Source: Pseudomonas sp. M30-35 (GTDB lineage Bacteria; Pseudomonadota; Gammaproteobacteria; Pseudomonadales; Pseudomonadaceae). From it: DNA of 64,000 nt. Under the pieces are notes generated by a model. That model was not told the DNA's origin. It saw nothing but the letters and a program-made list of their open reading frames with translations, and did no database searches. A program made the translations under genes and the position numbers. The stretch is from positions 3,410,001 through 3,474,000 of the forward strand of contig NZ_CP020892.1 in the NCBI RefSeq assembly GCF_002163625.1, given 5' to 3'. Positions 41,875-52,114 of this stretch are shown one piece after another (within the stretch, counting starts at the first letter, position 1; each line of letters starts with the position of its first letter).

Positions 41875-41944
41875 GGGTAAAACATAAGCCTGAGATCACC
41901 AACCGTAACAGCTTAATCTGCTACGGCGGCTAAAAACTCAACAA

Positions 41945-43411
41945 TCAAGCCTGTTTACGATCATCCCAGATGCCCGCCTCAAGCTTCTTTTGCACCTCTG
42001 GATACTGCGCCGCATCGAACGTCGGCAGCAGCCCGGCTTTACGCTGAGCGTTGTAGTCTTTGGCGAGCTTAAACACCAGGTTAGACAACAGCAGGATCGC
42101 AACCAGGTTAGTGATCGCCATCAAGCCCATTGACACATCCGCCAGATTCCAGACAAACGGCAATGATGCTAATGCGCCAAACATCACCATCCCCAAGACG
42201 ACGAGCCGGAAGACCAATAGACCTGACTTATGGTTGTGCTCAAGGAATACCAAGCAGTTTTCCGCGTAGAAGTAATTCGCAACGATCGAAGTGAATGCGA
42301 AGAACAGAATAACCACAGTCAAAAAGTACTTAGCCCAACCGCCCAGTTCGCTGCTCAAAGCATCCTGAACCAAAGTGATACCCGTCGCTCCATCGGTTGG
42401 TACCTGTGCCAACAAAATGATTGCTGCCGATGCAGTACAAATCAACATGGTGTCGATAAACACACCCGCCATTTGTACATAACCTTGCGACACCGGGTGT
42501 GGCGGATAAGGCGTAGCAGATGCCGCCGCGTTTGGCGCCGAACCCATACCGGCTTCGTTTGAGAACAAGCCACGCTTGAAGCCGTTCATGATCGCCGCAC
42601 CAATACCGCCAGCCGCCGCCTCATGCAAACCAAAAGCACTCTTGAAGATCAGCATCAATACTGCTGGGATTTCGCTGATATTGATGATGATGATCAGCAC
42701 CGCAATCAACAAATAAGCTGCGGCCATGACCGGTACAGCCAGCTCGGAGAAGCGTGCAATCGAACGCAGGCCGCCAAAGATGATCATTGAGGTCATGACG
42801 ACCAACCCCGCACCGATAACGGCAGACGCCACCGGAATCACGCTTTGACCGAGGCTGAAGGTTCCCCAATCCAGGGCAAATGCACCGGTCAAGGCATTAC
42901 TGATGGTGTTGGCCTGCACCGAGTTAAAAACAAAACCAAAAGCGATGATCAGGAAGATCGAAAACAGAATCCCCATCCAGCGTGCATTCAGGCCCCGCTC
43001 CATGTAATACGCAGGACCGCCGCGGAACTGGCCTTTGTCATCTCGGGTTTTGAACAGTTGAGCCAAGGTTGCTTCAACGAAACCCGTGGCCATGCCAATC
43101 AAGGCAATTAACCACATCCAGAAAATCGCACCGGGACCACCCAAGGTAATCGCCACGGCAACACCGGCAATATTACCGGTCCCCACGCGCGCCGCCAGAG
43201 AGGTACAAAGCGCTTGGAAAGATGAAATACCCGAGTCATCACTCTGCCGACTGCCCTTGAGCACGGAGAAGATATGACCAAACTGGCGGAACTGGATAGC
43301 GCCCAGTCTGACCGTAAAATACAAACCACTACCGACCAACAGCCAGATAAGGATTTTGCCCCAGATTAAGTCATTGAGAATATCAACGACCTGAGTGGCG
43401 ATATCTTGCAT
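41945..43411 (-). CDS. Sodium:alanine symporter family (AGCS) transporter
   Basis: A 488-residue polytopic membrane protein of the alanine/glycine:cation symporter family. About 10-11 helices are visible. Family motifs are SSFQALCTSLAARVGTGNIA and GVAVAITLGGPGAIFWMWL (about residues 63-101), FRGGPAYYMERGL, and FKRGLFSNEAGMGSAPNAAA (about 283-302). It imports small neutral amino acids with sodium (or protons). It lies between dnaE and rnhB, the same place as PA3641 in Pseudomonas aeruginosa, so it interrupts the rnhB-dnaE run typical of E. coli. Its 270-base upstream region carries a hairpin (43447-43463) but no recognisable glycine riboswitch. Confidence 0.92.
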   Translation of the reverse strand: MQDIATQVVDILNDLIWGKILIWLLVGSGLYFTVRLGAIQFRQFGHIFSVLKGSRQSDDSGISSFQALCTSLAARVGTGNIAGVAVAITLGGPGAIFWMWLIALIGMATGFVEATLAQLFKTRDDKGQFRGGPAYYMERGLNARWMGILFSIFLIIAFGFVFNSVQANTISNALTGAFALDWGTFSLGQSVIPVASAVIGAGLVVMTSMIIFGGLRSIARFSELAVPVMAAAYLLIAVLIIIINISEIPAVLMLIFKSAFGLHEAAAGGIGAAIMNGFKRGLFSNEAGMGSAPNAAASATPYPPHPVSQGYVQMAGVFIDTMLICTASAAIILLAQVPTDGATGITLVQDALSSELGGWAKYFLTVVILFFAFTSIVANYFYAENCLVFLEHNHKSGLLVFRLVVLGMVMFGALASLPFVWNLADVSMGLMAITNLVAILLLSNLVFKLAKDYNAQRKAGLLPTFDAAQYPEVQKKLEAGIWDDRKQA

Positions 43412-43446
43412 TGATCACTCCCTACCGCTCAACGCGGCTATCCATT

Positions 43447-43463
43447 GGGCCTTGTTTAGGCCC
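43447..43463 (-). promoter_or_regulatory. Hairpin in the symporter leader
   Basis: GGGCCT (43447-43452) and AGGCCC (43458-43463) form a perfect 6-bp stem around a 5-base loop, 36 bases upstream of the symporter start. No U-run follows. The remainder of the 270-base gap (43412-43682) shows nothing recognisable. Confidence 0.35.
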
Positions 43464-43682
43464 GGGAAAATTAAACTCTGACGCTACCGGTAACGACGAG
43501 CAAGACTGTGCATGCATAAACCGCTGCACATAATGAGTTTCAACTGAAAGTGGAGCAAAGCGGCGTTAAGCCAGTGTAGCCCCCTCAAAAGGACAGGGAC
43601 TTTCCAACATTGCAGCCTGTAGCTGCATGTGAGGGTGCGACCAATCCGGTCAGTGAGGCGACACTTGAACCAAAAAACCGGG

Positions 43683-44279
43683 TTACTCAGGCAAGAGCGC
43701 GCGAACGGGAGCAAAGGAACGGCGATGGACCGGTGTCGGCCCTAAACGCCGGAGCGCTTCGAGATGCACCGCTGTTGGATAGCCTTTATGGCCAGCGATT
43801 CCATAACCGGGATATTGCAGATCCAGCGCCTGCATCTCACGGTCACGGCTGACTTTAGCCAGAATTGAAGCGGCGGCGATGGCAGGAACCTGACTATCGC
43901 CCTTAACCACAGCAGCGCTTGGCACCTGCAGTTGCGGGCAACGATTACCGTCGATAAGCGCCAGCTTTGGCGTAACGCTCAAGCCCTCGACTGCGCGCTG
44001 CATCGCCAACATGGTTGCATGGAGGATATTCAGTTGATCGATTTCCTCGACCTCAGCGCGAGCGATACACCAGGACAAGGCCTTCTCGCGAATCTCATCA
44101 AAGAGTTTTTCCCGACGCACTGCGGTGAGCTTCTTCGAGTCATTCAAACCCAGAATCGGCCGCGCCGGATCGAGAATAACCGCCGCAGTCACGACTGCGC
44201 CGCATAACGGACCGCGGCCAACTTCATCGACCCCGGCCACTAACTCTTCAACGGTGGAAAAATCCAGACCTAGTTGCAT
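43683..44279 (-). CDS. rnhB: Ribonuclease HII
   Basis: A 198-residue enzyme that cleaves the RNA strand of RNA/DNA hybrids and removes single ribonucleotides from DNA. The catalytic acidic residues are in [20 protein letters not shown] (Asp-Glu pair), LIDGN and [28 protein letters not shown] is the C-terminal signature. Its start codon overlaps the lpxB stop (TGATG at 44281-44277), so it is coupled to the lipid A genes, the arrangement seen across gammaproteobacteria. Confidence 0.96.
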   Translation of the reverse strand: MQLGLDFSTVEELVAGVDEVGRGPLCGAVVTAAVILDPARPILGLNDSKKLTAVRREKLFDEIREKALSWCIARAEVEEIDQLNILHATMLAMQRAVEGLSVTPKLALIDGNRCPQLQVPSAAVVKGDSQVPAIAAASILAKVSRDREMQALDLQYPGYGIAGHKGYPTAVHLEALRRLGPTPVHRRSFAPVRALLPE

Positions 44280-45409
44280 CAGCTGCGCCCAATCAATTCA
44301 AGCACCGCATCCGCAGCCTGAACCGAAGCATCACAACGTAATGTCCGGTGAATCTGGTCAAAGCCTAAAGTCTGCTCATGGCCATCGTCTACCAACGGCG
44401 CAAGCAACTGGGCCAATGCTTCCGGGGTTGCAGCGTCCTGAATCAACTCAGGAACCAACAAGCGCTCCGCCAGCAAATTAGGCAGCGAAATATAAGGGCT
44501 CTTGACCATGCGACTAAGGATTTTAAATGTCAGCGGTGCAACGCGATAAGCAACAATCATTGGGCGCTTATATAACAACGCTTCAAGCGTGGCCGTGCCA
44601 GAGGCAATCAACACCGCATCACAGGCCGCCAAGGCCAGGTGCGATTGACCATTGAGTAACTTCAGTGGCAGGTCGCGACCGGCTAGCATTTGTTCGATTT
44701 GCTCGCGCCGCTGCGGGTTTGCGCAGGGCACGACGAACTGGATGCCTGGGCGCAAGTTGCGTAATCGCTCAGCCGCATCAAAAAACACACTCCCCAAACG
44801 TGAAACTTCACCACCGCGACTGCCCGGCATTAGCGCAACCACGGGGCAATCAAGCGGCAGGTCGAGGGTTTCACGTGCGGTGTTGCGGTCAGCCTGCAGC
44901 GCAATTGTGTCTGCCAAAGGGTGCCCGACAAAACGCACCGGCACTTGATACTCGTCGTAGAACTTTGCCTCGAACGGAAACAGCGTCAGCATCAAGTCGC
45001 ACGCTTCGCGAATTTTCAGCACACGTTTTTGCCGCCACGCCCACACGGAGGGACTGACGTAGTGCACGGTTTTGATTCCGGCACGGCGCAGCTTCAACTC
45101 CAGGTCGAGGTTGAAGTCAGGCGCATCAATACCAATAAAGACGTCTGGCTTGGCCGCAATCAGGTCGCGAAGTAAATGACGCCGCCGCTTGAGCAACTCA
45201 GGCAAGCGCCCAAGCACTTCAACCAAACCCATCACCGACAGCCGCTCCATCGGGAAGATTGACTGCAAACCTTCCGCTTCCATCAGCGGACCGCCGACAC
45301 CGATGACTTCGACATCAGCATGACGCTGCTTCAAGGCTTGGATTAAACCGGCACCAAGGATGTCACCGGAAGCCTCACCCGCTACCAGAGCTACGCGTAT
45401 GCGAGCCAT
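44279..45409 (-). CDS. lpxB: Lipid-A-disaccharide synthase
   Basis: A 376-residue glycosyltransferase (GT19) that joins UDP-diacylglucosamine and lipid X to the lipid A disaccharide at the inner membrane. Motifs include [20 protein letters not shown] at the N-terminus, [35 protein letters not shown] and [13 protein letters not shown]. It starts 2 bases after lpxA and overlaps rnhB by one base. Confidence 0.97.
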   Translation of the reverse strand: MARIRVALVAGEASGDILGAGLIQALKQRHADVEVIGVGGPLMEAEGLQSIFPMERLSVMGLVEVLGRLPELLKRRRHLLRDLIAAKPDVFIGIDAPDFNLDLELKLRRAGIKTVHYVSPSVWAWRQKRVLKIREACDLMLTLFPFEAKFYDEYQVPVRFVGHPLADTIALQADRNTARETLDLPLDCPVVALMPGSRGGEVSRLGSVFFDAAERLRNLRPGIQFVVPCANPQRREQIEQMLAGRDLPLKLLNGQSHLALAACDAVLIASGTATLEALLYKRPMIVAYRVAPLTFKILSRMVKSPYISLPNLLAERLLVPELIQDAATPEALAQLLAPLVDDGHEQTLGFDQIHRTLRCDASVQAADAVLELIGRS

Positions 45410-45411
45410 AC

Positions 45412-46188
45412 TTAACGAGTAATGCCGCGCTGGGATGCCTGAATTGAGTCACGGAACACCGCGACCTCAGGAAATTCGCTGGAAGGCTCCGCCAACTCTT
45501 TCAAAGCTTCCTCAATGGTCAGCCCTTGGCGGTAAACGGTTTTGTAGGCGCGGCGCAAGGCATGAATCGACTCTGCCGAGAAGCCACGACGACGCAAGCC
45601 TTCAAAGTTCATGCTGCGGGCTTCGGCTGGGTTGCCGGAAACCGTGACATAAGCCGGTACATCCTTGCCAATCGCGGTGCCCATACCGGCAAAGCTATGC
45701 GCGCCGATGTGGCAGAACTGATGAACCAGGGTGTAGCCAGACAAAATTGCCCAGTCACCAATGTGTACATGCCCGGCCAGCGCAACGTTGTTGACCAAGA
45801 TGCAGTGATTACCGACAACACTGTCGTGACCGATGTGGGCATAAGCCATGATCAGGTTGTGGTCGCCGATTGTGGTTTCATCACGATCCTGAATCGTTCC
45901 GCGGTGCATGGTTACACCTTCGCGGATGATGTTGTGATCGCCAATAACCAGACGGGTTGGCTCACCCTTGTACTTGCGGTCGGGCGTGTCTTCGCCCAAC
46001 GACGCGAATTGATAGACACGATTGTGTTTACCAATTCGAGTAGGCCCTTTGATAATCACATTAGGCCCAAGCACTGTACCCTCACCAATCTCTACATCGG
46101 GCCCGATAATCGCCCACGGGCCGACAGTAACGTCGTCAGCCAGCTTGGCAGCGGGATCGATAATGGCACGAGGGTCAATCAAACTCAT
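45412..46188 (-). CDS. lpxA: UDP-N-acetylglucosamine acyltransferase
   Basis: A 258-residue left-handed beta-helix acyltransferase, the first enzyme of lipid A synthesis. Hexapeptide repeats run from about residue 15 to 190. The catalytic His lies in [20 protein letters not shown], and [20 protein letters not shown] closes the helix before the C-terminal helical domain ([11 protein letters not shown]). Its ATG overlaps the fabZ stop as ATGA. Confidence 0.97.
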   Translation of the reverse strand: MSLIDPRAIIDPAAKLADDVTVGPWAIIGPDVEIGEGTVLGPNVIIKGPTRIGKHNRVYQFASLGEDTPDRKYKGEPTRLVIGDHNIIREGVTMHRGTIQDRDETTIGDHNLIMAYAHIGHDSVVGNHCILVNNVALAGHVHIGDWAILSGYTLVHQFCHIGAHSFAGMGTAIGKDVPAYVTVSGNPAEARSMNFEGLRRRGFSAESIHALRRAYKTVYRQGLTIEEALKELAEPSSEFPEVAVFRDSIQASQRGITR

Positions 46189-46625
46189 AATTTGCGTTCC
46201 GCACAGATCACTTCAGCTGAACAGACTTCCTTGCCGTCGACACTGGCTTTACATTCGAACTTCCAGATACTGCGCTTGGTGCTGAGAAACTTAGCTTCCA
46301 AGATCAGACGGTCACCCGGAACAACCGGCTGACGAAAGCGTAGTTTATCCGAGCCTACAAAGTAGTACAGCGTACCGTCGCTCGGTTTCAGATCCATCAT
46401 CTTGAAGCCAAGAATGCCTGCCGCCTGAGCCATCGCTTCGATGATCAGTACGCCGGGCATAATAGGATGCTCAGGAAAATGACCATTGAAGAATGGCTCA
46501 TTGATGCTGACATTCTTATAGGCACGAATAGTCTTGCCTTCTACGTCTAGATTGTCGACGCGGTCTACCAGCAGAAACGGGTAGCGATGCGGCAAATACT
46601 CGCGAATTTCGTTGATGTCCATCAT
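46185..46625 (-). CDS. fabZ: 3-hydroxyacyl-ACP dehydratase FabZ
   Basis: A 146-residue hot-dog-fold dehydratase of fatty acid elongation. The catalytic His and Glu are in [20 protein letters not shown] (about residues 49-68); [14 protein letters not shown] is the N-terminal signature. It draws on the same 3-hydroxyacyl-ACP pool as LpxA and LpxD, which flank it. Two adjacent ATG codons exist; either is possible. A terminator-like hairpin separates it from lpxD. Confidence 0.97.
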   Translation of the reverse strand: MMDINEIREYLPHRYPFLLVDRVDNLDVEGKTIRAYKNVSINEPFFNGHFPEHPIMPGVLIIEAMAQAAGILGFKMMDLKPSDGTLYYFVGSDKLRFRQPVVPGDRLILEAKFLSTKRSIWKFECKASVDGKEVCSAEVICAERKL

Positions 46626-46644
46626 TTCCAGAGAAGCCTGTAGT

Positions 46645-46676
46645 AAAAAGAGAAGAGCACGACTTCAGCCGTGCTC
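46645..46676 (-). terminator. Intrinsic terminator/attenuator between lpxD and fabZ
   Basis: On the minus strand GAGCACG (46676-46670), 8-base loop, CGTGCTC (46661-46655), then UUCUCUUUUU. The stem begins inside the lpxD stop codon. It would reduce fabZ-lpxA-lpxB transcription from the upstream promoter. Confidence 0.7.
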
Positions 46677-47733
46677 AAGCATCAGATGAGGCGTTCCCGC
46701 TAGAAGTCACCGCAGCCAGCTGTTTTTCCAGCTGTTGCAGGCGGCGCGCCATATCGTCAAGTTGACGAATGCGTGCTGCACTTTTACGCCACTCACCTGC
46801 GGGTTGCATCGCTGTACCAGACGAATAAGAGCCTGGCTCAGTAATTGAACGAGTGACCATGGTCATACCCGTCACAAATACCCCATCACACACTTCGATG
46901 TGGCCAACCATGCCCACACCGCCTGCAATCATGCAGTTCTTGCCAATTTTGGTGCTGCCAGAAATACCGACACAGCCAGCCATGGCAGTGTTATCACCGA
47001 CCTGAACGTTGTGCGCAATCATGATCTGGTTGTCCAGCTTGACGCCATTCCCTATCAGCGTGTCCGCCAAAGCGCCACGGTCGATAGTGGTATTAGCACC
47101 AATCTCAACATTATCACCGATGACCACGCCGCCAATCTGGGCAATTTTCTGCCAGACGCCTTTCTCGTTGGCGAAACCAAAGCCTTCGCCACCCAGAACT
47201 GCACCCGACTGAATCACCACAGCTTTGCCGATACGCACATCGTGATAAATCGTCACGCGCGGTGCTAACCAGCCACCTTCACCGATTACCGAGCGCGCAC
47301 CAACAACACAATGCGCACCAACAGTCACACCAGCCGCAATGCTGGCACCGCTTTCAATCACCGCAAATGGGCCAATGCTGGCGGTCGCATCTACCTGAGC
47401 ATCCGCAGCAACCAGCGCACTCGGATGAACCCCTGCAGCAGCAACCGGCTTGAGATCGAAGGCATGGGACAGTTCGGCATAAGCCAGGTACGGGTTCGCC
47501 ACTATCAAGGCATCACCGCTGTAGCTTTCAGCATCAGCCACAGTCAACAATACCGCAGCGGCTTGGCAGCTTGCCAAGTGCTTGCGGTATTGCGGATTGG
47601 CTAGAAAACTCAGCTGCTGCGCATTGGCATCCTGCAAAGTCGCCAAACCGGTGATGACTTTATCAGCAGGACCACGCAGCGTAGCGCCGAGACGTTGGGC
47701 CAACTGACCCAACGTATAAACAGGTGAATTCAT
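46675..47733 (-). CDS. lpxD: UDP-3-O-(3-hydroxyacyl)glucosamine N-acyltransferase
   Basis: A 352-residue trimeric acyltransferase, third step of lipid A synthesis. The N-terminal uridine-binding domain (about 1-100) begins [20 protein letters not shown]; hexapeptide repeats follow (about 105-310) with the catalytic His region in [20 protein letters not shown]. The C-terminal helix [13 protein letters not shown] ends the protein. It starts 2 bases after the skp stop. Confidence 0.97.
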   Translation of the reverse strand: MNSPVYTLGQLAQRLGATLRGPADKVITGLATLQDANAQQLSFLANPQYRKHLASCQAAAVLLTVADAESYSGDALIVANPYLAYAELSHAFDLKPVAAAGVHPSALVAADAQVDATASIGPFAVIESGASIAAGVTVGAHCVVGARSVIGEGGWLAPRVTIYHDVRIGKAVVIQSGAVLGGEGFGFANEKGVWQKIAQIGGVVIGDNVEIGANTTIDRGALADTLIGNGVKLDNQIMIAHNVQVGDNTAMAGCVGISGSTKIGKNCMIAGGVGMVGHIEVCDGVFVTGMTMVTRSITEPGSYSSGTAMQPAGEWRKSAARIRQLDDMARRLQQLEKQLAAVTSSGNASSDA

Positions 47734-47735
47734 AA

Positions 47736-48245
47736 TTAACGCAGCTGGTTCATGCGATCGATAACTTGGCGAGTGATGTCGTACTGAGGCTTGACATCAA
47801 TAACTGCACCACGCTCGAGAACCAAGTCGAAACTGCCTTTCTTGATCACTTCTTCAACCGCTTTATCAAGGTTTGGCTTGAGTTTTTTCAGCATATCGCG
47901 ATCAGCAACAGCCTTCTGCTCATTGAGTTCTTTGGACTGGAATTGGAAGTCACGGGCTTTTTGCTTGAAATCAAGCTCAAGACGCTCGCGATCAGCGGTC
48001 TGCAATTTCGTGCCGCCTTTTACCAAGCGATCCTGAATAGTCTTTGCATCGCTTTCCAGCTTCTTCAGCTTGCTCAATTGCGGGCCGAATTTTTTCTCAG
48101 CATCAACCGCGTAACGCTTGGCTGCATCAGACTCAAGCAAAGCCATTTGATAGTTCAGTACAGCAATTTTCATCTCTGCCATGGCCGGTGTCGCTACCGA
48201 CAACATTGCAACGCTTAACAGTACAACTTGAGTAAATTTACGCAC
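47736..48245 (-). CDS. skp: Periplasmic chaperone Skp/OmpH
   Basis: A 169-residue periplasmic chaperone that escorts outer-membrane proteins to the BAM complex. A signal peptide ([21 protein letters not shown]) is cleaved to give [14 protein letters not shown]; the body is a long coiled coil (about residues 45-125, [20 protein letters not shown]). The start is a GTG at 48245, preceded by AGGAG with 6-base spacing; an ATG five codons upstream has no ribosome-binding site. It lies between bamA and lpxD as in E. coli. Confidence 0.95.
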   Translation of the reverse strand: MRKFTQVVLLSVAMLSVATPAMAEMKIAVLNYQMALLESDAAKRYAVDAEKKFGPQLSKLKKLESDAKTIQDRLVKGGTKLQTADRERLELDFKQKARDFQFQSKELNEQKAVADRDMLKKLKPNLDKAVEEVIKKGSFDLVLERGAVIDVKPQYDITRQVIDRMNQLR

Positions 48246-48292
48246 GGTACACTCCTGCAAAAATCCATTTTTGTTGATCGATCATCGATCGA

Positions 48293-50689
48293 TTAAAACG
48301 TCTGACCAAGGGAGAACTGGAAGACTTGTGTATCAGCGTCATCCGGCTCTTTGATCGGCATTGCCAAGCTAAAGCTCAACGGGCCAAGTGCGGTAATCCA
48401 GGTCAAGCCAACGCCGACAGAACTGGCCATGTTACCCAGCTCGATGTTGCAACTGTCACTTTCCGCTTTCTGCGCAGAAGAGCAGTTGGTATCAAAGACA
48501 TTACCCACATCCCAGAACAGCGATGTACGCAGCGAACGCTGATCCTTCACGAATGGCAGCGGGAACAACAATTCAGCGCCGCCCTGGATCAATACGTTAC
48601 CACCGAATGGCAGCGGATCTTGGTCCGGGTCAGTGTAGCGACCGTTGGCGTCCTGAACCCCGTAAATGATTTCACCCTGGTCATTACGCACTACGCTCGG
48701 CGTACTGCGTGGACCTAAGCTACTGTCTTCAAAACCACGGACCGAGTTAAAACCACCTGCGTAATAGTGCTCATAGAACGGTAGCTCGGAGGTCGAACCA
48801 TAGCTATCGCCATAACCCAACTGCGTATGGAAACGCATGGTGTAGTTATCGGTCAGCGGGGTGAAAATCTGGCCACGGTAATCCAGCTTGTAGAACGAAA
48901 GGTCGCTGCCTGGAATGGTGGTTTCAAGCACCAGGCTTTGCGAGTGTCCCCGGTTAGCCAGTACGCCACGGTTAAGCGTCGATTCAGACCAACCAATCGA
49001 GGCTTTAAAGTTCAGGTAGCTGTCACCTTCCTCTTCCAGGAAGTCATAGATTTCATCAACGGTGTAGATACCGGTGTCGATATCATCCTGCTGAACCGTC
49101 AGACCGTAGGTCAGACGCGAGGTTTCGCTAATTGGGTAGCCAATGCTCATACCCGCACCGTAGCTGTCTACCGAGTAGCTTGCGACGTCAGTGTCGAGCT
49201 CGTCATAGTCAGTTTCACGGAAGAACACGTTGTAACCCAGGCTGACGCCGTCTGGTGTCCAGTAGGGGTTTACGAAGCCAAAGTTATAGCGGCTCTGGTA
49301 TTCACTACGAGTCAAACCAAGGCTGACCTTGTTACCCGAGCCGAGAAAGTTGTTCTGCGTGATCGAGCCGCCGAGGATCAAACCGGCGTTCTGAGCGAAA
49401 CCAACGCTGGCAGTAATCGAGCCGGAAGCTTGCTCTTCAACACTGTAGTTAACGTCGATCTGGTCATCAGTACCCGGTACTGCTGGAGTCTCAACATTGA
49501 CTTCCTTGAAGAAGCCAAGACGCTCAAGTCGGGTTTTCGACTGATCGATCAAGTAGGTTGAAGCCCAACCACCTTCCATCTGACGCATTTCACGGCGCAG
49601 AACTTCGTCTTCAGTTTTGGTGTTGCCACGGAAGTTGATGCGGTTCACGTAAGCACGCTTGCCCGGATCAACAACGAACATTACCGAGACCGTGTGATCA
49701 TCGTCATGCGGCTCAGGTACACCGTTGACGTTAGCGAAGGTGTAACCCTCGTTACCTAGACGACGGGTGATCAGCTCAGAAGTTGTGGTCATCACTTTAC
49801 GCGAGAAAACCTGGCCTTCTTTGACCAGCAACAACTTGCGAATTTCCTCTTCCGGGACTTTTAGGTCACCGCTTAGGCGCACGTCGCGAATCTTGTACTT
49901 CTCACCTTCATCAATATTGACGGTGATATAGACGTGCTTCTTGTCAGGGGTAATCGATACCTGAGTCGAAGCGATATCCATGTTGATATAGCCGCGGTCG
50001 AGGTAGTAAGAACGCAAGCGCTCCAAGTCGCCGGAGAGTTTCTCACGGGCGTACTTGTCGTCGTTTTTAAAGAACGACAACCAGTTGGTGGTCTTCAGCT
50101 CAAACAGGCTCTGCAAGTCTTCATCAGGGAAGACGCTGTTACCCACCACGTTGATGTGCTGAATAGAGGCAACTTCGCCTTCGTTGATGTTGACCTTCAA
50201 CGCAACCCGGTTGCGCGGCTGCGGAATCACCTCAGTTTCAATCTCAGCCGAGTAACGACCCTGAGAGACGTATTGGCGTTGCAGTTCATTACGCACGCCT
50301 TCGAGGGTTGCACGCTGGAAAATCTCACCTTCTTCAAGGCCCGACTGATTGAGTCCTTTGAGGAGATCTTCGGTGGTGATCGCCTTGTTACCTTCGATTT
50401 CGATACTGGAAATCGAAGGGCGCTCAACCACGGTAATAACCAGCACATTGCCATCACGGCCAAGCTGGATATCCTGGAAGAAACCGGTTTTAAACAGATC
50501 ACGCGTCGCTTCAACTAAAGAGCGATCATCGGCTTCACCACCGACATTTAACGGCAAGGCACCGAATACGCTGCCAGCGGACACACGTTGGAGGCCGTTG
50601 ACTCGAATATCGGAGATGGTGAAGGACTCGGCGTGAACTTCGGCGATCATCAATGCGGCGAGAACCACAGGTAGCAGCAGACGTTTCAT
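48293..50689 (-). CDS. bamA: Outer-membrane protein assembly factor BamA
   Basis: A 798-residue Omp85 protein, the core of the beta-barrel assembly machine. The signal peptide (MKRLLLPVVLAALMIAEVHA) is followed by five POTRA domains (about residues 22-425; FTISDIRVNGLQRVSAGSVF begins POTRA1) and the 16-stranded barrel. The conserved VRGF motif of loop 6 is in GGFNSVRGFEDSSLGPR. The C-terminal residue is Phe (SLGQTF), the outer-membrane insertion signal. Start 50689 is chosen for the signal peptide. Confidence 0.98.
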   Translation of the reverse strand: MKRLLLPVVLAALMIAEVHAESFTISDIRVNGLQRVSAGSVFGALPLNVGGEADDRSLVEATRDLFKTGFFQDIQLGRDGNVLVITVVERPSISSIEIEGNKAITTEDLLKGLNQSGLEEGEIFQRATLEGVRNELQRQYVSQGRYSAEIETEVIPQPRNRVALKVNINEGEVASIQHINVVGNSVFPDEDLQSLFELKTTNWLSFFKNDDKYAREKLSGDLERLRSYYLDRGYINMDIASTQVSITPDKKHVYITVNIDEGEKYKIRDVRLSGDLKVPEEEIRKLLLVKEGQVFSRKVMTTTSELITRRLGNEGYTFANVNGVPEPHDDDHTVSVMFVVDPGKRAYVNRINFRGNTKTEDEVLRREMRQMEGGWASTYLIDQSKTRLERLGFFKEVNVETPAVPGTDDQIDVNYSVEEQASGSITASVGFAQNAGLILGGSITQNNFLGSGNKVSLGLTRSEYQSRYNFGFVNPYWTPDGVSLGYNVFFRETDYDELDTDVASYSVDSYGAGMSIGYPISETSRLTYGLTVQQDDIDTGIYTVDEIYDFLEEEGDSYLNFKASIGWSESTLNRGVLANRGHSQSLVLETTIPGSDLSFYKLDYRGQIFTPLTDNYTMRFHTQLGYGDSYGSTSELPFYEHYYAGGFNSVRGFEDSSLGPRSTPSVVRNDQGEIIYGVQDANGRYTDPDQDPLPFGGNVLIQGGAELLFPLPFVKDQRSLRTSLFWDVGNVFDTNCSSAQKAESDSCNIELGNMASSVGVGLTWITALGPLSFSLAMPIKEPDDADTQVFQFSLGQTF

Positions 50690-50761
50690 GAAGTCCTTTC
50701 TTATTCCAACTGGCGATAAAAACCTGCCGCTAAAGGCGACAGATTTGTAATTCAATAGCAG

Positions 50762-52114
50762 TTACAGACGACCCAGATCATTGACCAAGGCAAGTAACAT
50801 CACCCCGACCACTAAACTGATGCCAATCTGCATCCCCCAACCTTGTACCCGTTCAGACAACGGTCGACCACGCACCCACTCGACGAGGTAAAAAAGCAGG
50901 TGCCCCCCATCTAGCACAGGGATAGGTAAAAGATTAAGAACCCCTAAGCTAATACTGAGATAAGCGAGGAAGTTTAAAAAATCCCCTATGCCCGACTCAG
51001 CTGAAGCGCCCGCCACTTTAGCAATGGTTATCGGCCCGCTCAAGTTTTTTACCGAGAGCTCGCCAAACAGCATTTTCTTTAGCGAGTCCAGAGTCAGCAC
51101 ACTCATGGTCCAAGTGCGCTTAATACTCTCTGCAACGGCCTCCAGAGGCCCGTAGCTGATTTCGCGGAGCATTTCCGGAGGCCAGTCGACAGGTTTGACT
51201 CCCGCGCCGAGGTAACCGGTCTGGGCACCTTTATCGCCTCGCGCCGCAAGCGTGACAGTCACCTCTTGCGATTGTCCCGCACGGATAATCTGCAATATTA
51301 CCGACTTGCCTGGCAGTGCACGTACCTGATCAACCAGTTGCTGCCAATCTTTCAGCGGCTCGCCATCAAGCGTAACCAGCTCATCACCCGCCTGCAAACC
51401 TGCAGCGCCAGCTGGCCCTGCGGGGTCGATCTCAGCCAGTACGGGCTTTATTTCCGGGCGCCACGGACGAATCCCCAGCGCCGCAATCGGATCAGGCTCA
51501 TCAACGCCTTGAAGCCAATTATCGAGTTTAATCTGCTCTGCGCTCTCAGCCGTAGAGCCTTGGTTCTTGACGGTGACATCAAGGACTCCGCTCTCACCCA
51601 GCCGCCGAACGAGCTGCAAATTAACCGCTGACCAACCATTAGTCGGCTCGCCATTTATTGCAACAATTTCTTGACCGGGCTGTAAACCAGCGTCTGCCGC
51701 CAGACTCGCCTCGGCCACCGCACCAATCACCGGGCGCACTTGCTGGCTACCCAGCAGCGCTACACACCAGAAAAACGCAATTGCTAACAGAAAGTTGGCA
51801 ATCGGTCCGGCAGAAACGATAGCAATACGCTGGCCAACCGATTTGCGATTGAACGACAGATGGCCCTGCTCGGCAGGCACATCACCTTCGCGCTCATCGA
51901 GCATCTTGACGTAACCGCCTAGCGGAATCGCAGCCAGCACGAACTCCGTGCCCTGACGGTCATGCCAGCGCAATAACGGTGTACCGAAGCCGACCGAAAA
52001 ACGCAGGACTTTTACACCACAGCGCCGCGCCACCCAGAAGTGACCAAATTCATGGAAAGTTACCAGCACCCCTAACGCAATCAAGGTGCCAGCAATCATA
52101 TACAACGCACTCAT
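50762..52114 (-). CDS. rseP: Site-2 protease RseP (MucP)
   Basis: A 450-residue intramembrane zinc metalloprotease that cleaves anti-sigma factor (MucA/RseA) to release the envelope-stress sigma factor. The zinc motif HEFGH is at residues 21-25, two PDZ domains occupy about residues 120-200 and 210-300, and [20 protein letters not shown] holds the third metal ligand near residue 398. Four membrane segments are visible. It overlaps dxr as ATGA (52111-52114) and precedes bamA by 72 bases. Confidence 0.97.
   Translation of the reverse strand: MSALYMIAGTLIALGVLVTFHEFGHFWVARRCGVKVLRFSVGFGTPLLRWHDRQGTEFVLAAIPLGGYVKMLDEREGDVPAEQGHLSFNRKSVGQRIAIVSAGPIANFLLAIAFFWCVALLGSQQVRPVIGAVAEASLAADAGLQPGQEIVAINGEPTNGWSAVNLQLVRRLGESGVLDVTVKNQGSTAESAEQIKLDNWLQGVDEPDPIAALGIRPWRPEIKPVLAEIDPAGPAGAAGLQAGDELVTLDGEPLKDWQQLVDQVRALPGKSVILQIIRAGQSQEVTVTLAARGDKGAQTGYLGAGVKPVDWPPEMLREISYGPLEAVAESIKRTWTMSVLTLDSLKKMLFGELSVKNLSGPITIAKVAGASAESGIGDFLNFLAYLSISLGVLNLLPIPVLDGGHLLFYLVEWVRGRPLSERVQGWGMQIGISLVVGVMLLALVNDLGRL

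Noticed and set aside
43412..43682. Possible glycine riboswitch upstream of the alanine symporter
   Set aside because: Such riboswitches occur before AGCS genes in other bacteria, but the conserved glycine aptamer core sequences are not visible on the minus strand here.
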